Positions 48,312 to 59,519 of a DNA stretch of 64,000 nt are shown here, in pieces. A program made the translations under genes and the position numbers. Origin of the DNA: Brachionus manjavacas (Eukaryota > Rotifera > Eurotatoria > Ploima > Brachionidae); contig JAHQIY010000007.1 in assembly GCA_019054805.1 (NCBI GenBank), positions 1,431,501 to 1,495,500 on the forward strand, read 5' to 3'. The notes under the pieces are model-generated. The model saw nothing but the letters and a program-made list of their open reading frames with translations. It did no database searches and had not been told where the DNA came from. Every line of letters begins with the position of its first letter. The stretch's first letter is position 1.

Positions 48312-49971
48312 ATGATCAAAAATTCGATAAAATCTCACGCCAATATTAAATTGCTAAATAGGCGTCAGTCCTCAGCTAAAAAACTTAGTCTAGATTTTAA
48401 ACCGAGAACCCAGGATATAATTTTGAACGTTGCCGCAGCCTTTGGCCAAGAAGCATCTCTAGGAAAATCAATCGACTTCAAGGTTCAAATTAGATGCACA
48501 AATGAATTGTTTAATATTGTTAAATTTCCTTTGTCTATGAAAATACGTGATCTAAAAGCATGCCTTGAATTTATTTGTGGCATTCCATTTAACTTACAAA
48601 GACTTTCTTATCTTGATGACGGAGAATTAATAGACTCAAAAGACATCCAGTACTATGACATTATTGATCACGGGATTGTGATCATGGACATTTGGACCGT
48701 GTACACAGGACTTGTTCAGATCTGCTCTTATGGCACAATCGAAGAAGCCCTCAAACAAGGGGTATCGCCAAAAGTCGAATGGAACTCTCCAACTTCGGAC
48801 TACATGTTTACAAAGGACAAGAATAAATACATTCAAGAGAGAGGTGGCATAGCCTTGTTCGTTGCTTCTCATAGAGGAAACCAAAATCTTGTCAAAGGCT
48901 TGGTCTCACATGGTGCCAACATAAACTACAAAAGTTCCTATGGCAGAACCCCTCTGATGGTGTCTGTGGTCGCCAACAAAACTGAAATTATTGAATTTCT
49001 ACTGGACCATAGTGCCAATGTTGATCTAGCTGATATCAATGGAGATACTGCTTTGAGCATTGCTAAAAAATTCAATAACAAACTTGGCATACACAAGCTA
49101 ACTCAGTACAAGTGGAAAAAAAGAACCGAAGCCGAAATGAAATTGAAAGCCAAAAAACCTGAAAATGATGACGAAATTTTTCCAGACAAACGTTTACCAC
49201 ATCAAGTATTCGACTCATCGAAAAAAACTTGGTTGAAGGGAAATTTTATGCAAATTTATATGGTGCAGTTAGTGCCACAAAGAGAATTTAGTGGAAGTGG
49301 TTTATCTGCGCCCAAAAGTATCGGCAAAGAAGGTAGACTTTGATTTAAATTATTGAAATTTTTGTAAAAAATTGTGTCAAGTTTTAAAATCTCACAAACA
49401 ACACAGGTCGATAAGTGATTTGAAGATAAACACAAAAAACAAAGACAATCAGAGTGATGAAGGTGCTACTAGCCCAGTTCAAGATGGGCTCACTTTTGAT
49501 AAATGGCTGTCACAAAAATTAAGAGCCAAAAAACTTGAACAGCAAAAGTTAAAAAAAGCCGAGGCTGAAAAAGAACTTGAGAAGTAATCTTAGTAGAAAA
49601 AATTTAAATTCTTTATCTTATGTTTTTTGGCTAGTAGTCGGGAAGAATTTGTCAAAGATGCGGCCACTTCTGTCAATTTAGAAACCGATAACAACTTATG
49701 GATGAAAGACTATTCCAGACCAAATTTAAATAACCCCAAATTGGACTTGTTCGATTTGAACAAAAAAAGTGCCAAATTAGTATCATTTAATAACACATCG
49801 GACGCAATCAATTCAAGCAATAGTAATAATTTTAACAGCGCCAGTGTTGGATCCATGAATACGAGTCGATCTGGCAAACACATAGACATACTTGAAATTT
49901 ACAAAGGAATGTCTTATGAGGAATGGACGAAGATAAGGGACACTTTTTTAAAATCCCATAATATGATATAA
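48312..49971 (+). CDS. Ankyrin-repeat/ubiquitin-domain protein, ANKUB1-like
   Basis: Three exons, join(48312..49332,49382..49583,49635..49971), 519 aa, introns 49 and 51 bp; phases agree. Residues about 55-135 look like a ubiquitin fold (FKVQIRCTNELFNIVKFPLS, RDLKACLEFICGIPFNLQRL, DDGELIDSKDIQYYDI). Ankyrin repeats follow at about 180-250 (GGIALFVASHRGNQNLVKGL, SYGRTPLMVSVVANKTEIIE, INGDTALSIAKKFNN). After them come a charged region (QHRSISDLK, LRAKKLEQQKLKKAEAEKEL) and a C-terminal EIYKGMSYEEWTKIRDTFLK. The order ubiquitin fold, ankyrins, basic coiled region resembles ANKUB1, whose function is unknown. Exon 3 has tandem acceptors TAGTAG (49634 or 49637), which would add or drop one residue. 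ATG 48312 is the first after an in-frame stop. The next gene starts 95 bp downstream on the same strand. Confidence 0.75.
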
Positions 49972-50066
49972 AAGAATTTGTAAATTTTTTTTAAATAATT
50001 TAATTTTTATCAAAACATGAAAAAATAAAATTAAGCATCTGTTTTTAAATTTTTAATTCATCAAAA

Positions 50067-52889
50067 ATGTTAATGCGTGTATTGGTTTTTTCTATTCTAA
50101 TTAGCCTGTTAGTTAATTTAGCTCTTATTTATATGCTTTATGACCATGTCGAAATTGAAGATGGTAGAATTCTCGAGCTTGATAAATGTCCATTTTGTTA
50201 TGGCCAGAGTCTTTGCCATGATTTGCAATTTAAAGGAACAAAGCTAAATCGATACAATATTGGCTTTGAGGACTCATTGATCAATACTTATTTGCTTCAA
50301 AATATTTTTAACATTAAAAATGTTTTTTTTGCTTTGGATTCGTATTCTGGTCAAAAAATGGTCGTCAAAAAGTTGGCTCACAACTCTGAATTAGATGAAT
50401 TTGATCAAAATGAAAAAATGTGCATGAAAAATGAGAATTCTTGTTTGAATAAAGCGATAAAGTTATATGAAGAAATGATAAAGAGAAAATTTAACGAAAA
50501 ATCTTTTCAGACTTTATCAAATTTTTTGGGAATCGACTTTGGTAAATGCTTTAGTTCGAGATTAATTGATCTAATGTACAAAGGCTATTTTCTAACTTAT
50601 TCTAAATCAATGGTAAATGTGGAAAATTTTTACGAACACAATCTAGCATTATTGACTATGCTCAAAATCAATCCGGAACCGATTGTTCTTCAGGTTTAGA
50701 TAACAATTTTTGGGTACCTTGGTTAATTTTTTTTTAAGATCTTGCCAAAAAAAGATGGTTGGCCTTTTCCCGAATTTTTCGGAAGTTGCGGTAGGATTAT
50801 TGTTGAATCGTTAGAAGACAAGACTATCGATCATTATTACAACAGTCCATTTCAAATTAGGGTATCATTTATTAAAACTAATTTTCATGTATTAACAAAA
50901 ATGCAAAAACATGCATGACGGCTAAGTATATCTTTCCCCAATTTAATTTTTTTTAAATTTTTCAATCACAATTTAAATTTATAAGAGTAAAAAAAAAATT
51001 ACCAAATTTTGATCATAAAAAATTCTAGCATAGATCAAAGCTTATCGATATTAAGAGTTGTTATCGTTTTGTTCAATTTTTTGGACCTAATTTCAGAAAA
51101 TCAAATTATTATTTTAACTAGACCATTAAATAAGCTCACTTATGCACTTAAGATCAATGCGTCATTTGTTTAAGTCACTAATTAAAATGGGCTTTCAATT
51201 AAAATTTTTTTAAGTTAGGTCAATGTAATAATTGGAAAACTCAATGATGATATTTAAAATAGAGTCAAATCGGTCAAGATGATAAAAATTGAGACTGAAA
51301 ACCAATAAAGAATTGATTCTAATATTCTTTTTAATAGAATTATTATTTTCATAATTTACAAAGTTTATCTTATGTATTTTTTTTTTTAATTTTAAAAAAG
51401 TCTCAAAGACGCCTATAAAACAGCTATTAAAATTGGTATAATTAATTTCGGAACAAAAAACAGTTCATAAATGAAATTAAAATTCAAAAAAATCAAAAAT
51501 TGGCTTCGTAAATTTTATACATTCAATTTGTCACTTGAATATCACCAGTTTTTTATTTTAAAAATAAGTGTTGAACAGAATATAATGAAAAATATTAGAA
51601 ATACAAATTTTAAAAAGAGCATAATTAATATAAAAAAAAAACTTTTTCTAAAAGATTTTAAAATTTAAGTTTTAAAAATATCGAAATTTATAAATTTGAG
51701 ACACTGCAAATAATTGATAAGCAGAGATCCCGCATAGCTGAAAGGTTTGCGTGTTAGTCATGCAAGCAAAGGATCGATTAAATTATTAAATATAAGAATT
51801 TATATTTTATTTTACCAATATTTTACTTATTTTGAAGGAAAATCAAATTTGAATTTTGAATCATTTGAGAAGTTTAAAAGTCTTTTTTCTAATAAATAGA
51901 ATTCATTACAACCAACTCTACAATTACGCTCTTCGCTTCAATTCATCTAAATATATTTGTTTATTTTAATATCTGTCTTTTTAAGTTTTTATTATTTCAT
52001 ATGGTTTGGTGATATTTTGTTTTTTTTTGTCAAAGATTTTTAATAATTAATGATCCGATTACAATAGTGTAATGTATTTTGAAAGTAATTGGAATTTTGT
52101 TGTGTATTTTTTCTAGGTTCTTTAGTTAAATTTGTAAAAATTTTAAAAATGAAAATTTAATTTTTTTTATTAAATTTTAACCTAAGATAAAAATTGCCAA
52201 ACGGCTCTTGGAAACAATCAAAGAATTGGAATATAATAAATTTGGCATTGGTGTTTATTTGTTGGATCTAGGCCTGGAAAACGTTTCATACGACGAACAA
52301 AATGACAAAATATACTTTATAGATGCTGAAAATGTTTTTTTAGTCGACAAGCTTAAAATAAAATCAGGTTTAAATTTTTTATTTATAAATGTTGATATTT
52401 TAATTAAGTAGAAAAATTAAGCCATAAAAGAATTAAAGATAATCAAAAAAAGATTTTTGGAAGCAGATGTTCTTTAAAATTAAATAATTTATTTTTAGAG
52501 CACGGTGAAGATTTTGACTACTTTCTCAATTCTGATTTCGAAGAATGTGGCCAGTATGGTGACTGTTTATCGTTCAATTTGGATAAAATGTGCGAGTCAA
52601 CACAAGTTGATCTAAACATTTATTCAGGTTTGGTTGCATTAAAGCATTTTATTATTTTAAAACTAAACTTATTTTAGTATGCAGAAATATTCTTAGCTCT
52701 TATGCGTCAGATATTAAACACAAAAATTTTTTGCATTCAATTCCTAAAAGAGTGAACAAAATTTTTAATCTCGATCAATTGCTGAATGAATGTTCAACGA
52801 ATAAATTCAACCGATTCGAAACAATGGAAGTTTTGATCGCCATTTTTGATAGAATTTTAATTTTTTTGAAGGAAAAAAATATTTTTTAG
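50067..52889 (+). CDS. Divergent protein kinase DIPK2-like (C3orf58/CXorf36 family)
   Basis: Five exons, join(50067..50693,50739..50861,52187..52367,52499..52627,52678..52889), 423 aa, close to the ~430 aa of DIPK2A; all phases agree. The N-terminus MLMRVLVFSILISLLVNLAL is a signal anchor or signal peptide. Then come the Cys motif DKCPFCYGQSLCHDL, a kinase N-lobe-like strand and Lys (GQKMVVKKLAHNSELDEF), WPFPEFFGSCGRIIVES, and the catalytic-like LYLLDLGLENVSYDE equivalent (IGVYLLDLGLENVSYD) with KIYFIDAENVFLVDK. The C-terminal Cys-rich part reads EECGQYGDCLSFNLDKMC, SVCRNILSS, LLNECSTN. This family acts in the secretory pathway/Golgi or is secreted. Intron 2 is 1.3 kb and carries a tRNA-like sequence; the others are 45-131 bp. 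Confidence 0.88.
51725..51790 (+). repeat. tRNA-like sequence (possible SINE head) in a DIPK2-like intron
   Basis: TAGCTGAAAGG (51735-51745) matches the Pol III A-box TRGCNNARNGG fully. An anticodon-like stem-loop follows: TGCGT/ATGCA around loop GTTAGTC. The B-box-like GGATCGATTAA has several mismatches. Acceptor stem pairing is not evident. It is probably a decayed tRNA-derived element, not a tRNA gene. Confidence 0.5.
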
Positions 52890-53572
52890 TAAACAATAAT
52901 AATAAAACTAGCTTTTAAGTGATTCAATTAACACAAGCATAATTATGATTCTAGAATTTTATGAATTTAACTTTTGAATCTCAAAATTTGAATTATTCTA
53001 AAACCTTGATCACATAGCTATATAAACCATCGAAACGCTTAAGAAATAAGAATCAAAACTAAAATCCAACAAATACTAAATTCTTTATTTTTAGAGATCT
53101 AACAATTTAGAGAAGTTGTTTCTGTGTATATCTTTGCGTATTGAGCTCAAGCAAGAATGAAGAGAAAAAAAAAGAAATAGCAAAATTTTCTTTTCAACAA
53201 TCAACGCTTATTGATGGACTATTTGTAAAAGAATAATTTAAAAAATTATAAATTTTTGTTTTTTTTTCAAATATGTGAAATGTTATCGCTTACCATTTTA
53301 GTATCCTATAGGCTTAGAATAAATGCCACATCTATGTTTCTTTAAAAGCTTAGAAGTAAAAAACTCATAATATTGTCTCTCAAAAGTTCTCAATAAAAAA
53401 CTATTCATGATTAAAATTTTTATAGAAATTACTTTTTATTTCAATAAATTACCTTGTTTATTGATAATTTTAATTAGTGGAGTCTTTTAGGTGCAAAAAC
53501 TTTATTTGTATGTGCTAAAAAAACCGGGATTAAGGATCATGCGTTAATACTTTTAAAATTTATTGAGTTAGT
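52890..53572. other. Intergenic spacer between convergent genes
   Basis: AT-rich, no protein-like frame. It separates the 3' ends of the DIPK2-like gene (+) and the TSP1/SRCR gene (-). Confidence 0.55.
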
Positions 53573-55130
53573 CTAACTTTTACATCTTTGCATCACACAA
53601 TTTTCCAAATGCATCGATTTGCCAACACAGTTAGCGCCATTTCCTCGCTCTGTCTCCGAAATACTTGGTGGAGGATCATTACAGACACGAGTGCGTGCTC
53701 TAGCTCCAGCTCCACATGTAACACTACATGGTGGCCACGATGACCAAACAGAAAAGTATCCATCAACTTAAAATAGCAATTTTAAATAAAAATTTCTTAG
53801 CTAATCTTGTCTTATCCTACACAAGCACTCAACTTCCAGTTCGTATAGATCAGTGTCTAGATTTGCGTCTGGGCCATATGAACACTCTTTAACACTGGTC
53901 TCATTTCCAACACATTTTATTCCGCTTATACTTTGTTCATTTAGAAATTTCACATAATCTTTATCTCTATTAAACATTGATTTCAAGCTATTGACTCTCA
54001 CTGGATTCGTGTAGATGCTTCTTGAGAAACCAAATTCCAAACAAGCTACTTGCCCTATCTTGGCAACTTCTGACAAGTCATTTGTGTGCGAAAATATTCT
54101 CATTTCGATGCGAGTTATTGGATTAAATAGCTTCAAAAGCCCACGCTTGGTTATATTACCAGGTTTCTGATCTGTGTTTGAAAGTTCTATTTTTATTTAA
54201 AAAAATAGTTTATTTTTCTATGTGTCTTGAAAAAAAAATCTAAATTTTACTAATTATTGTCATTGTGCACTCATCTAATGAACAATATTGAATTTCTTTT
54301 AAATATTTTTCATCACAAAGTCTATTTTTGGTATCAAGTAAGCATGATCTTTGCCGAGTCTTAGTTCCACCACAAATTTTGGAACACATGCTCCAGTCTG
54401 ACCACTCAGAGTAGGTCATGCAGCTTTTCGATCTACACTTCTCAACTTCAAATTTGCTCGTTTGAGAAGTACTCTCGTCACACAACCAATTTAAACCACT
54501 TGATATAATTTCCAAATTTTTCGAACACACTTTTTTCTTGCTAATAAATCCTTTAAAAAATCGATTAACTTAATAAGGAAAATTTTTATTTTAGGTACCA
54601 TCTCCGCATTCGGCCGAGCACTCGGTCCATTTCGACCACTCGGAAATTTGATACGAATTTTTAATTGAACAATTCTGACCCGAGTTTAAAGCAAAATCGC
54701 ATAAGCAAACCCCCTCCAAGCTACCACTTGGACTAGTGGAACAGTAGAGACCTTGTGAACATCGCTGAAGATCACATCTCAAATTTTCTTTTAACTTTTG
54801 ATTACCAATGACATTATTTTGTCTTTTAAAATTTGCTCTTAAATAAATCAGGCATGATTGTTCACTTTCTTCGAACAAATAGCCAATGCATAAAATGTTC
54901 TTCAAACATTCAATGGCACATTGCTCATCAAAAAAAGATTTTATGCTGATTGTTATATCTTCTCTAACACTCGGAACAAAAACTTGAGGATCAATATTTA
55001 TGGTCTTGAAGCCACTGGTACTTTTTTTAAACTGTCCACGAATTAAATTGTAATCCAACTCGGTAACAGTAAAACTATAGCCTAGGTCAATTAATAAGAT
55101 GAATTTAAAGAATAAAATAAAAATTTTCAT
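53573..55130 (-). CDS. Secreted multidomain protein: TSP1 repeats and an SRCR-like domain
   Basis: Four exons, complement(join(53573..53766,53821..54186,54251..54550,54599..55130)), 463 aa; introns 48-64 bp and phases agree. MKIFILFFKFILLIDLGYSF is a signal peptide. Next is a Cys-containing region that may be PAN/apple-like (CAIECLKNILCIGYLFEE, SCLIYLRA), then a small Cys-rich unit (CSQGLYCSTSPSG, VCLCDFALNSGQNC). TSP1 repeat 1 is WSKWTECSAECGDG and spans intron 1. TSP1 repeat 2 is WSDWSMCSKICGGTKTRQRS. A divergent SRCR-like domain follows (VACLEFGFSRSIYT, IKCVGNETSVKECSYG, ELEVEC). TSP1 repeat 3 at the C-terminus is WSSWPPCSVTCGAGARARTR. Such proteins act in extracellular matrix or adhesion. 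No transmembrane segment was seen after the signal peptide. I know of no exact counterpart. Confidence 0.85.
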
Positions 55131-55270
55131 TTTAATAATTTTCTTTTATTTCTAAAATGATTAATTTTTTTTTATACAATGTTCATTTTCAACATTCTAC
55201 TGGCTTGCGTGATTCCTAAGATTAAATTTATTAAGATTAAAATATTACTTCTATTTCCAGTAGGTAACGA

Positions 55271-55423
55271 TTAAATTAAATTTAAAAGTCTCATTAGTTG
55301 ATCGAATAATTCCACTGATAATTTTATCTGTCTCAAGGATCGAGTCTCTATGGATACCCTTTTTAATTTGGTATCAAGTTCCTCAAGTTGATTTTTAATA
55401 TTTGATGAAAGAATTTTAAATTT
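55271..55423 (-). CDS. Probable exon of a small unidentified gene
   Basis: After an acceptor-like AATATTAG the minus strand reads 50 codons and a stop: KFKILSSNIKNQLEELDTKL, then RVSIETRSLRQIKLSVELFD and QLMRLLNLI. Heptad-like Leu spacing suggests a short coiled coil. The composition is protein-like in a very AT-rich setting. No start exon was found between here and the divergent gene at 55620; the nearest GT is only 28 bp upstream, too short for an intron. It may be the last exon of a gene with an unrecognised tiny first exon. Confidence 0.4.
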   Translation of the reverse strand, partial: KFKILSSNIKNQLEELDTKLKRVSIETRSLRQIKLSVELFDQLMRLLNLI

Positions 55424-55619
55424 CTAATATTTTTTCTTAATAAATAATTACCTTTTTATTCCCGTTAAAAAATCAACACATTATTTATTTTTCGTTTATA
55501 AGTAAAAAAAAAACAATAAAAGAATGATTTCTTATAGCAACAGCCAAGTAGTTTGGTTTTAAGTTTACATTCTAAAGAAAGTATAAAAATCGGTAAGTCC
55601 CTCTGAAATTAGAAAAAAA

Positions 55620-55967
55620 ATGAGGTATAAATGTATTGGCAGTCCTGATTGCATGAAAAGCTTCGAATATGGTCACGCATTGAGAGCACACATTGCCGCA
55701 TGCGATAAAGCACAAATAATTCTCAAATCCCAAGCCAAAATTGAAAAGGTAGAACAAAACATTAGCCTAGAATACCCAGGGATTTATGGTCTTCACAGAA
55801 ATCCACATTATCCAACATCGCATCATTTGGACCAGACCTTACGCTATGACTTTGCTGACAAAAACCGATTTAGCCCTAAAGAATCACAAGAGAAAGTGGC
55901 GAAGCCTGTAAGAAATCCTTATTTGATGACTTCAAATCAAATTAAAAAAATACTTGCCAACGAATAA
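55620..55967 (+). CDS. Small protein with a C2H2-like zinc-binding motif
   Basis: 115 aa in one exon, starting MRYKCIGSPDCMKSFEYGHA and followed by LRAHIAACDKAQ. The spacing C-x5-C-x12-H-x3/4-C resembles a degenerate C2HC finger at residues 5-28. The rest is charged and ends SNQIKKILANE; no other domain is visible. The ATG follows an A-run in a typical weak invertebrate context. It converges with the CELF gene, with only 60 bp between stop codons. The function is not known. Confidence 0.6.
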   Translation: MRYKCIGSPDCMKSFEYGHALRAHIAACDKAQIILKSQAKIEKVEQNISLEYPGIYGLHRNPHYPTSHHLDQTLRYDFADKNRFSPKESQEKVAKPVRNPYLMTSNQIKKILANE

Positions 55968-56027
55968 GTATATTTATAAAATTAACAATTTTTAACAAAA
56001 ATCAATCATTTTAAATAAAAAAAATTT

Positions 56028-57317
56028 CTAATATTTGTCACTTTTTAATTGAACCTTGAGTCGTTTGTTTCCAATGCAGAAACCATTCATTGCATTAATG
56101 GCATTTTTAGCCGAATGCTCATTGTCATAGCTGACAAAACCAAAACATTTACTCATATTTGTGTTTTTGTCTATAAAAATTTTGGCTGACAGTACAACAC
56201 CAAATATTGAAAACAACTGAGCCAAGTCTAAATCATTGAATTCAATCTTAAATCAAAATATGTTTAAAAAAAAAAAATCTTAAAAATTTTTTCTCACTGG
56301 TAGGTGATAAATAAACAAATTTGAATTAGCAGGGCCTTTTATTTGTTTAATATTGTGACTTGCTGGACCTAGTAGGCCACAAAATTCGTTGGCAAAAAAT
56401 GAATTTTTGGATAGAAAAACTTCAGAATTAATTGATTCATCAGAAAAAGGATTCGAGTTTTGAAAAGTTACTCGTTTATTAAAATTATTTTGGTTCCAAT
56501 TTTGGTGCAGATTATTGTTATCACCAAAAGCTGATGGATAAAATTCTTTTTTTTGACTTGCACCAAATGGAACTTCCTGGCCGCTTTGACTATTCAAGTT
56601 TCGGATCAATTGTTGAAATAAAATGACACTGCTTAAATTGTTGTTTTTCAAAGAGGCTTCTAGATCAATGCTATTTTGGCTGGAAGTGCGCTTACCAGAA
56701 TCATTCTTTTTTGTCAAATGTGTATCAGCAAAACGAACATTGATAGGTGCCGAACAATTTTCCATTATCTGTGATCTGTGCATATATTTGATTGCATTCA
56801 AAGCAGACTGTTTTTCTTTGTATGTAATGAAGGCGCATCCCTTACTTACACCAATTGAATCTCTTAGCACAATACAGTCTTCAATGGTGCCATAAAATGA
56901 GAAAATTTGCCCCAAATCTTCTTCATTTAATTTTCTAGATAGCATGCCTATGAATAATTTGCGTTCGTTGGTGTCAAAATCAGCCACTTTTACCAGCATT
57001 GGGCGAGTCATGTTCGGAATATTTTTGGATCTGTTTAGATGCTTTTGGGCTAAAAGAGCAGCTTGACGGGTAAAGTATGTCACAAAACAGCATCCCTTAC
57101 TTTCGCCTGTTTTTCTATCTCTTAGTAAATCTAGTTCGTATATTTCTCCAAATTCTTCAAATATTTTTCTTAGGTCATTTTCATTCATAAAATTTGGAAT
57201 TCTGGTCACAAATAACCGCAGCGAATCAATGTTTGGATATCGGCTGGATGAATCATTAAAGCCTATTTTGTCCCTTATTTCAACTGTTTTTAGATAACTT
57301 GTCGATTTTGTCAACAT
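56028..57317 (-). CDS. CELF/Bruno-like RNA-binding protein with three RRMs
   Basis: Two exons, complement(join(56028..56246,56298..57317)), 412 aa; a 51-bp intron in phase 0. RRM1 is about 33-113 ([35 protein letters not shown]). RRM2 is about 119-198 ([38 protein letters not shown]). An Asn/Ser-rich linker of about 130 residues follows, then RRM3 at about 333-408 (LFIYHLP then [36 protein letters not shown]). The intron splits RRM3 just after its RNP2. Two N-terminal RRMs, a long linker and a C-terminal RRM beginning NLFIYHLP define the CELF/Bruno group, regulators of splicing and of mRNA decay and translation through GU-rich elements. The linker is shorter than in vertebrate CELF1 (~486 aa). 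Confidence 0.92.
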
Positions 57318-57525
57318 GGTACAGTTAGTAAAAAGTTTTTTTTTCAGAAGGAGTTAAAAAGATTTAGTCTTTTTTTTTTATTTTATTTTAAAATTCGATT
57401 ATCCTAAGAAACAGAAATTTAATTTAATTTTATCTGTAAGAAAATATCCAAAAAAAATTCTATTTTGTTGAAATGGAAACTAAAAGCGCACATAATAGAT
57501 TAAGATAATTTATTTTGGTATTGCC

Positions 57526-58268
57526 TTAAAAAAAGCTAGATAGCTGACCTATCCAAAAAATTAGAAAAGCATTCGCTGAAACTTGGTTTGATATGCTGAA
57601 CGGACTGGAGTCAAAATCGAAGCACTGATGGTTCGAAGTGATTACTTTGAAGTCTTGGGCTCTACAGAACGATGTTCCATCTTTATATATTTCACCAATG
57701 GTATTTCCGTTGTATTCAGCTTCTTTGCACTTTTCGACAAGTTCATCACAAAATCTTAAGCACACCGAAATTTGCATCCTGAAATTTCTAATTAATAATT
57801 TTTAATTTTAATTTGGCAAAAATTACTCTCTGTACCAAATGTACTGATTTGGACTGCAAAAAAAGCACATCATGTAATTCATCATGTTCATGCAAACTTC
57901 AGATGCCCGATTTAGAGTAAACATGTTTTCGAAAACTGAAGCTACTTCGGTACGTTTGCAGCACGCATTGGTCTTATACCATGTACAGTTGATCAAGCTT
58001 GACTCGGGCTGCGAATATCGATTCTCTGCTTGAAGGAAGAATATTTTCAAGATTCAAGAAAAAATATTTAATCATTTAATTAGTGAAAATTACAGAAATA
58101 GAGACAAGGCTTTCGATTTGTTGATGAATAAATTGTGAGAAGATAATCAGTTTGAGATATGACATCGTCCAGGTCATTTTTTTTTGGATGAGATTTTTTT
58201 ATACAAAATATAATTAAAAATTTAATGACAATAATAAACTTGAGATTCCTGTTTATGGTCATTATCAT
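57526..58268 (-). CDS. Folate-receptor-like Cys-rich protein, probably GPI-anchored
   Basis: Three exons, complement(join(57526..57778,57827..58028,58094..58268)), 209 aa; introns 48 and 65 bp, phases agree. The N-terminus NLKFIIVIKFLIIFCI is a signal sequence. The Cys pattern NCTWYKTNACCKRTEV, MMNYMMCFFCSPNQYIWYRE, ISVCLRFCDELVEKCKEAEY, GTSFCRAQDFKV follows the folate-receptor fold family (CTWYK---CC, C--CSP----WY, VC--FCD-----C, FC----F-V). The end ANAFLIFWIGQLSSFF is hydrophobic with no charged tail, as expected for a GPI signal. Whether it binds folate cannot be told; the domain also occurs in riboflavin-binding and gamete-fusion proteins (Juno). ATG 58268 is the upstream of two close candidates (58268, 58262). 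Confidence 0.8.
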
Positions 58269-59519
58269 TTAATCCCAAATAATACTTGCATTATTTGCCC
58301 TTACTTGTCAACTCATATATTTTCAATTTTTTTAATTAAAAATTGTACGCATTTTTTGTGCAAATTTATCGATTTTATTTCTTTTAAATGATTTATTTTC
58401 AACATAAAAAATTTATGCTTAAATAAATTATTTTTTAGATAATCGATCTAAAAATTTAAATCGAAAGTATACACTTATTTTAGTCGAAATGCTTTTAATT
58501 GTTTATAATTATATAGAATTGTTAAAGAATTTATTGTCAATTAATTACAAAAAAATCTTAAGTTTCTCTTGAATCCTTGGATTCATAAAAATAAAGACAC
58601 CGGCAGTAGAACTTGCAGTTACATAATGACTGGCCTAGAACTTAGGATGCGAAAATTTTTAGGTCATGTCGACTTTGTGATCAGGTGTTCACAAAAAAAT
58701 GTGATAAGTGATCAATGATCATATATTTTGTGACCAAAACGTTCATTAATTAACCGATGAATTTATGTAATTTTTTTTTGTGATCAGTAAAATATTTTGG
58801 TGATCAAAAAAATATTTTTGTGATCAGAAAAGCTTTTAATTATTACTAAACTTAACTTGAAATATAAAAATTTAGTTCATTTTAAATAAAAAACAAGAAA
58901 GATGTTAATTATTTGTGTTTCTTGGACATTTGCAATTTAATATCCTTTTCATTTTTTACAAATTCACCACATTTATCATGTTTATCATGCTACAGACTAC
59001 CGGATTTGAATGCTGGCTCAATGCTTTTTTTACCGCCAACTTGGCTTTATCGGAAGCTTCTACTACAGGTGGATGTGTTTGAGGAAATAAATAGTGGAAT
59101 TCAAATACCAAAACATGGTTTCTGAACAACTCCAATGATCAAAACGACATGGAAGCATTAAAAACGAACTAAAATCTAGCGTATATATCTCCATTACAAA
59201 AAGCTTATACTTCAAAGCGTATTTACTTCAAAGTTTAATTCAATAATCTTGCCTGTTCAACTCTTAACAATTTTTGGAACAATTTAACTCTGTCAATGCT
59301 TCAGATATTTAAATTTAATTTTTGCTAAAAATTTTAAATAATCATCTTAGTTAACTTTCAAGTAATTTAGTAATTAAATAATATAAAAAAATTGATTAAT
59401 ATTAAAAGATATAGTTTATATTTAGCTGATTTATTTTAAAAAATAAGACAAATAATATAAAATTAAATTTTTTTGATTACAAAATGGTCAATTTCATTTG
59501 AAAAATGTTACATTTAAAA
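58269..59519. other. AT-rich spacer with a TGATCA-type minirepeat
   Basis: Around 58670-58830 the motif TGTGATCAGTAAAATATTTT recurs about three times in diverged ~21-bp units. A less AT-rich patch at 58960-59130 has a 70-codon frame without motifs; it lies just upstream of the mariner relic and may belong to that insertion. Confidence 0.45.

Noticed and set aside
54531..54540. Acceptor TTATTAG at 54541 for TSP1 gene exon 2
   Set aside because: It gives the wrong phase; the acceptor TTTAAAG at 54551 restores the frame and the TSP1 CGDG-F-ISKKKVC pattern.
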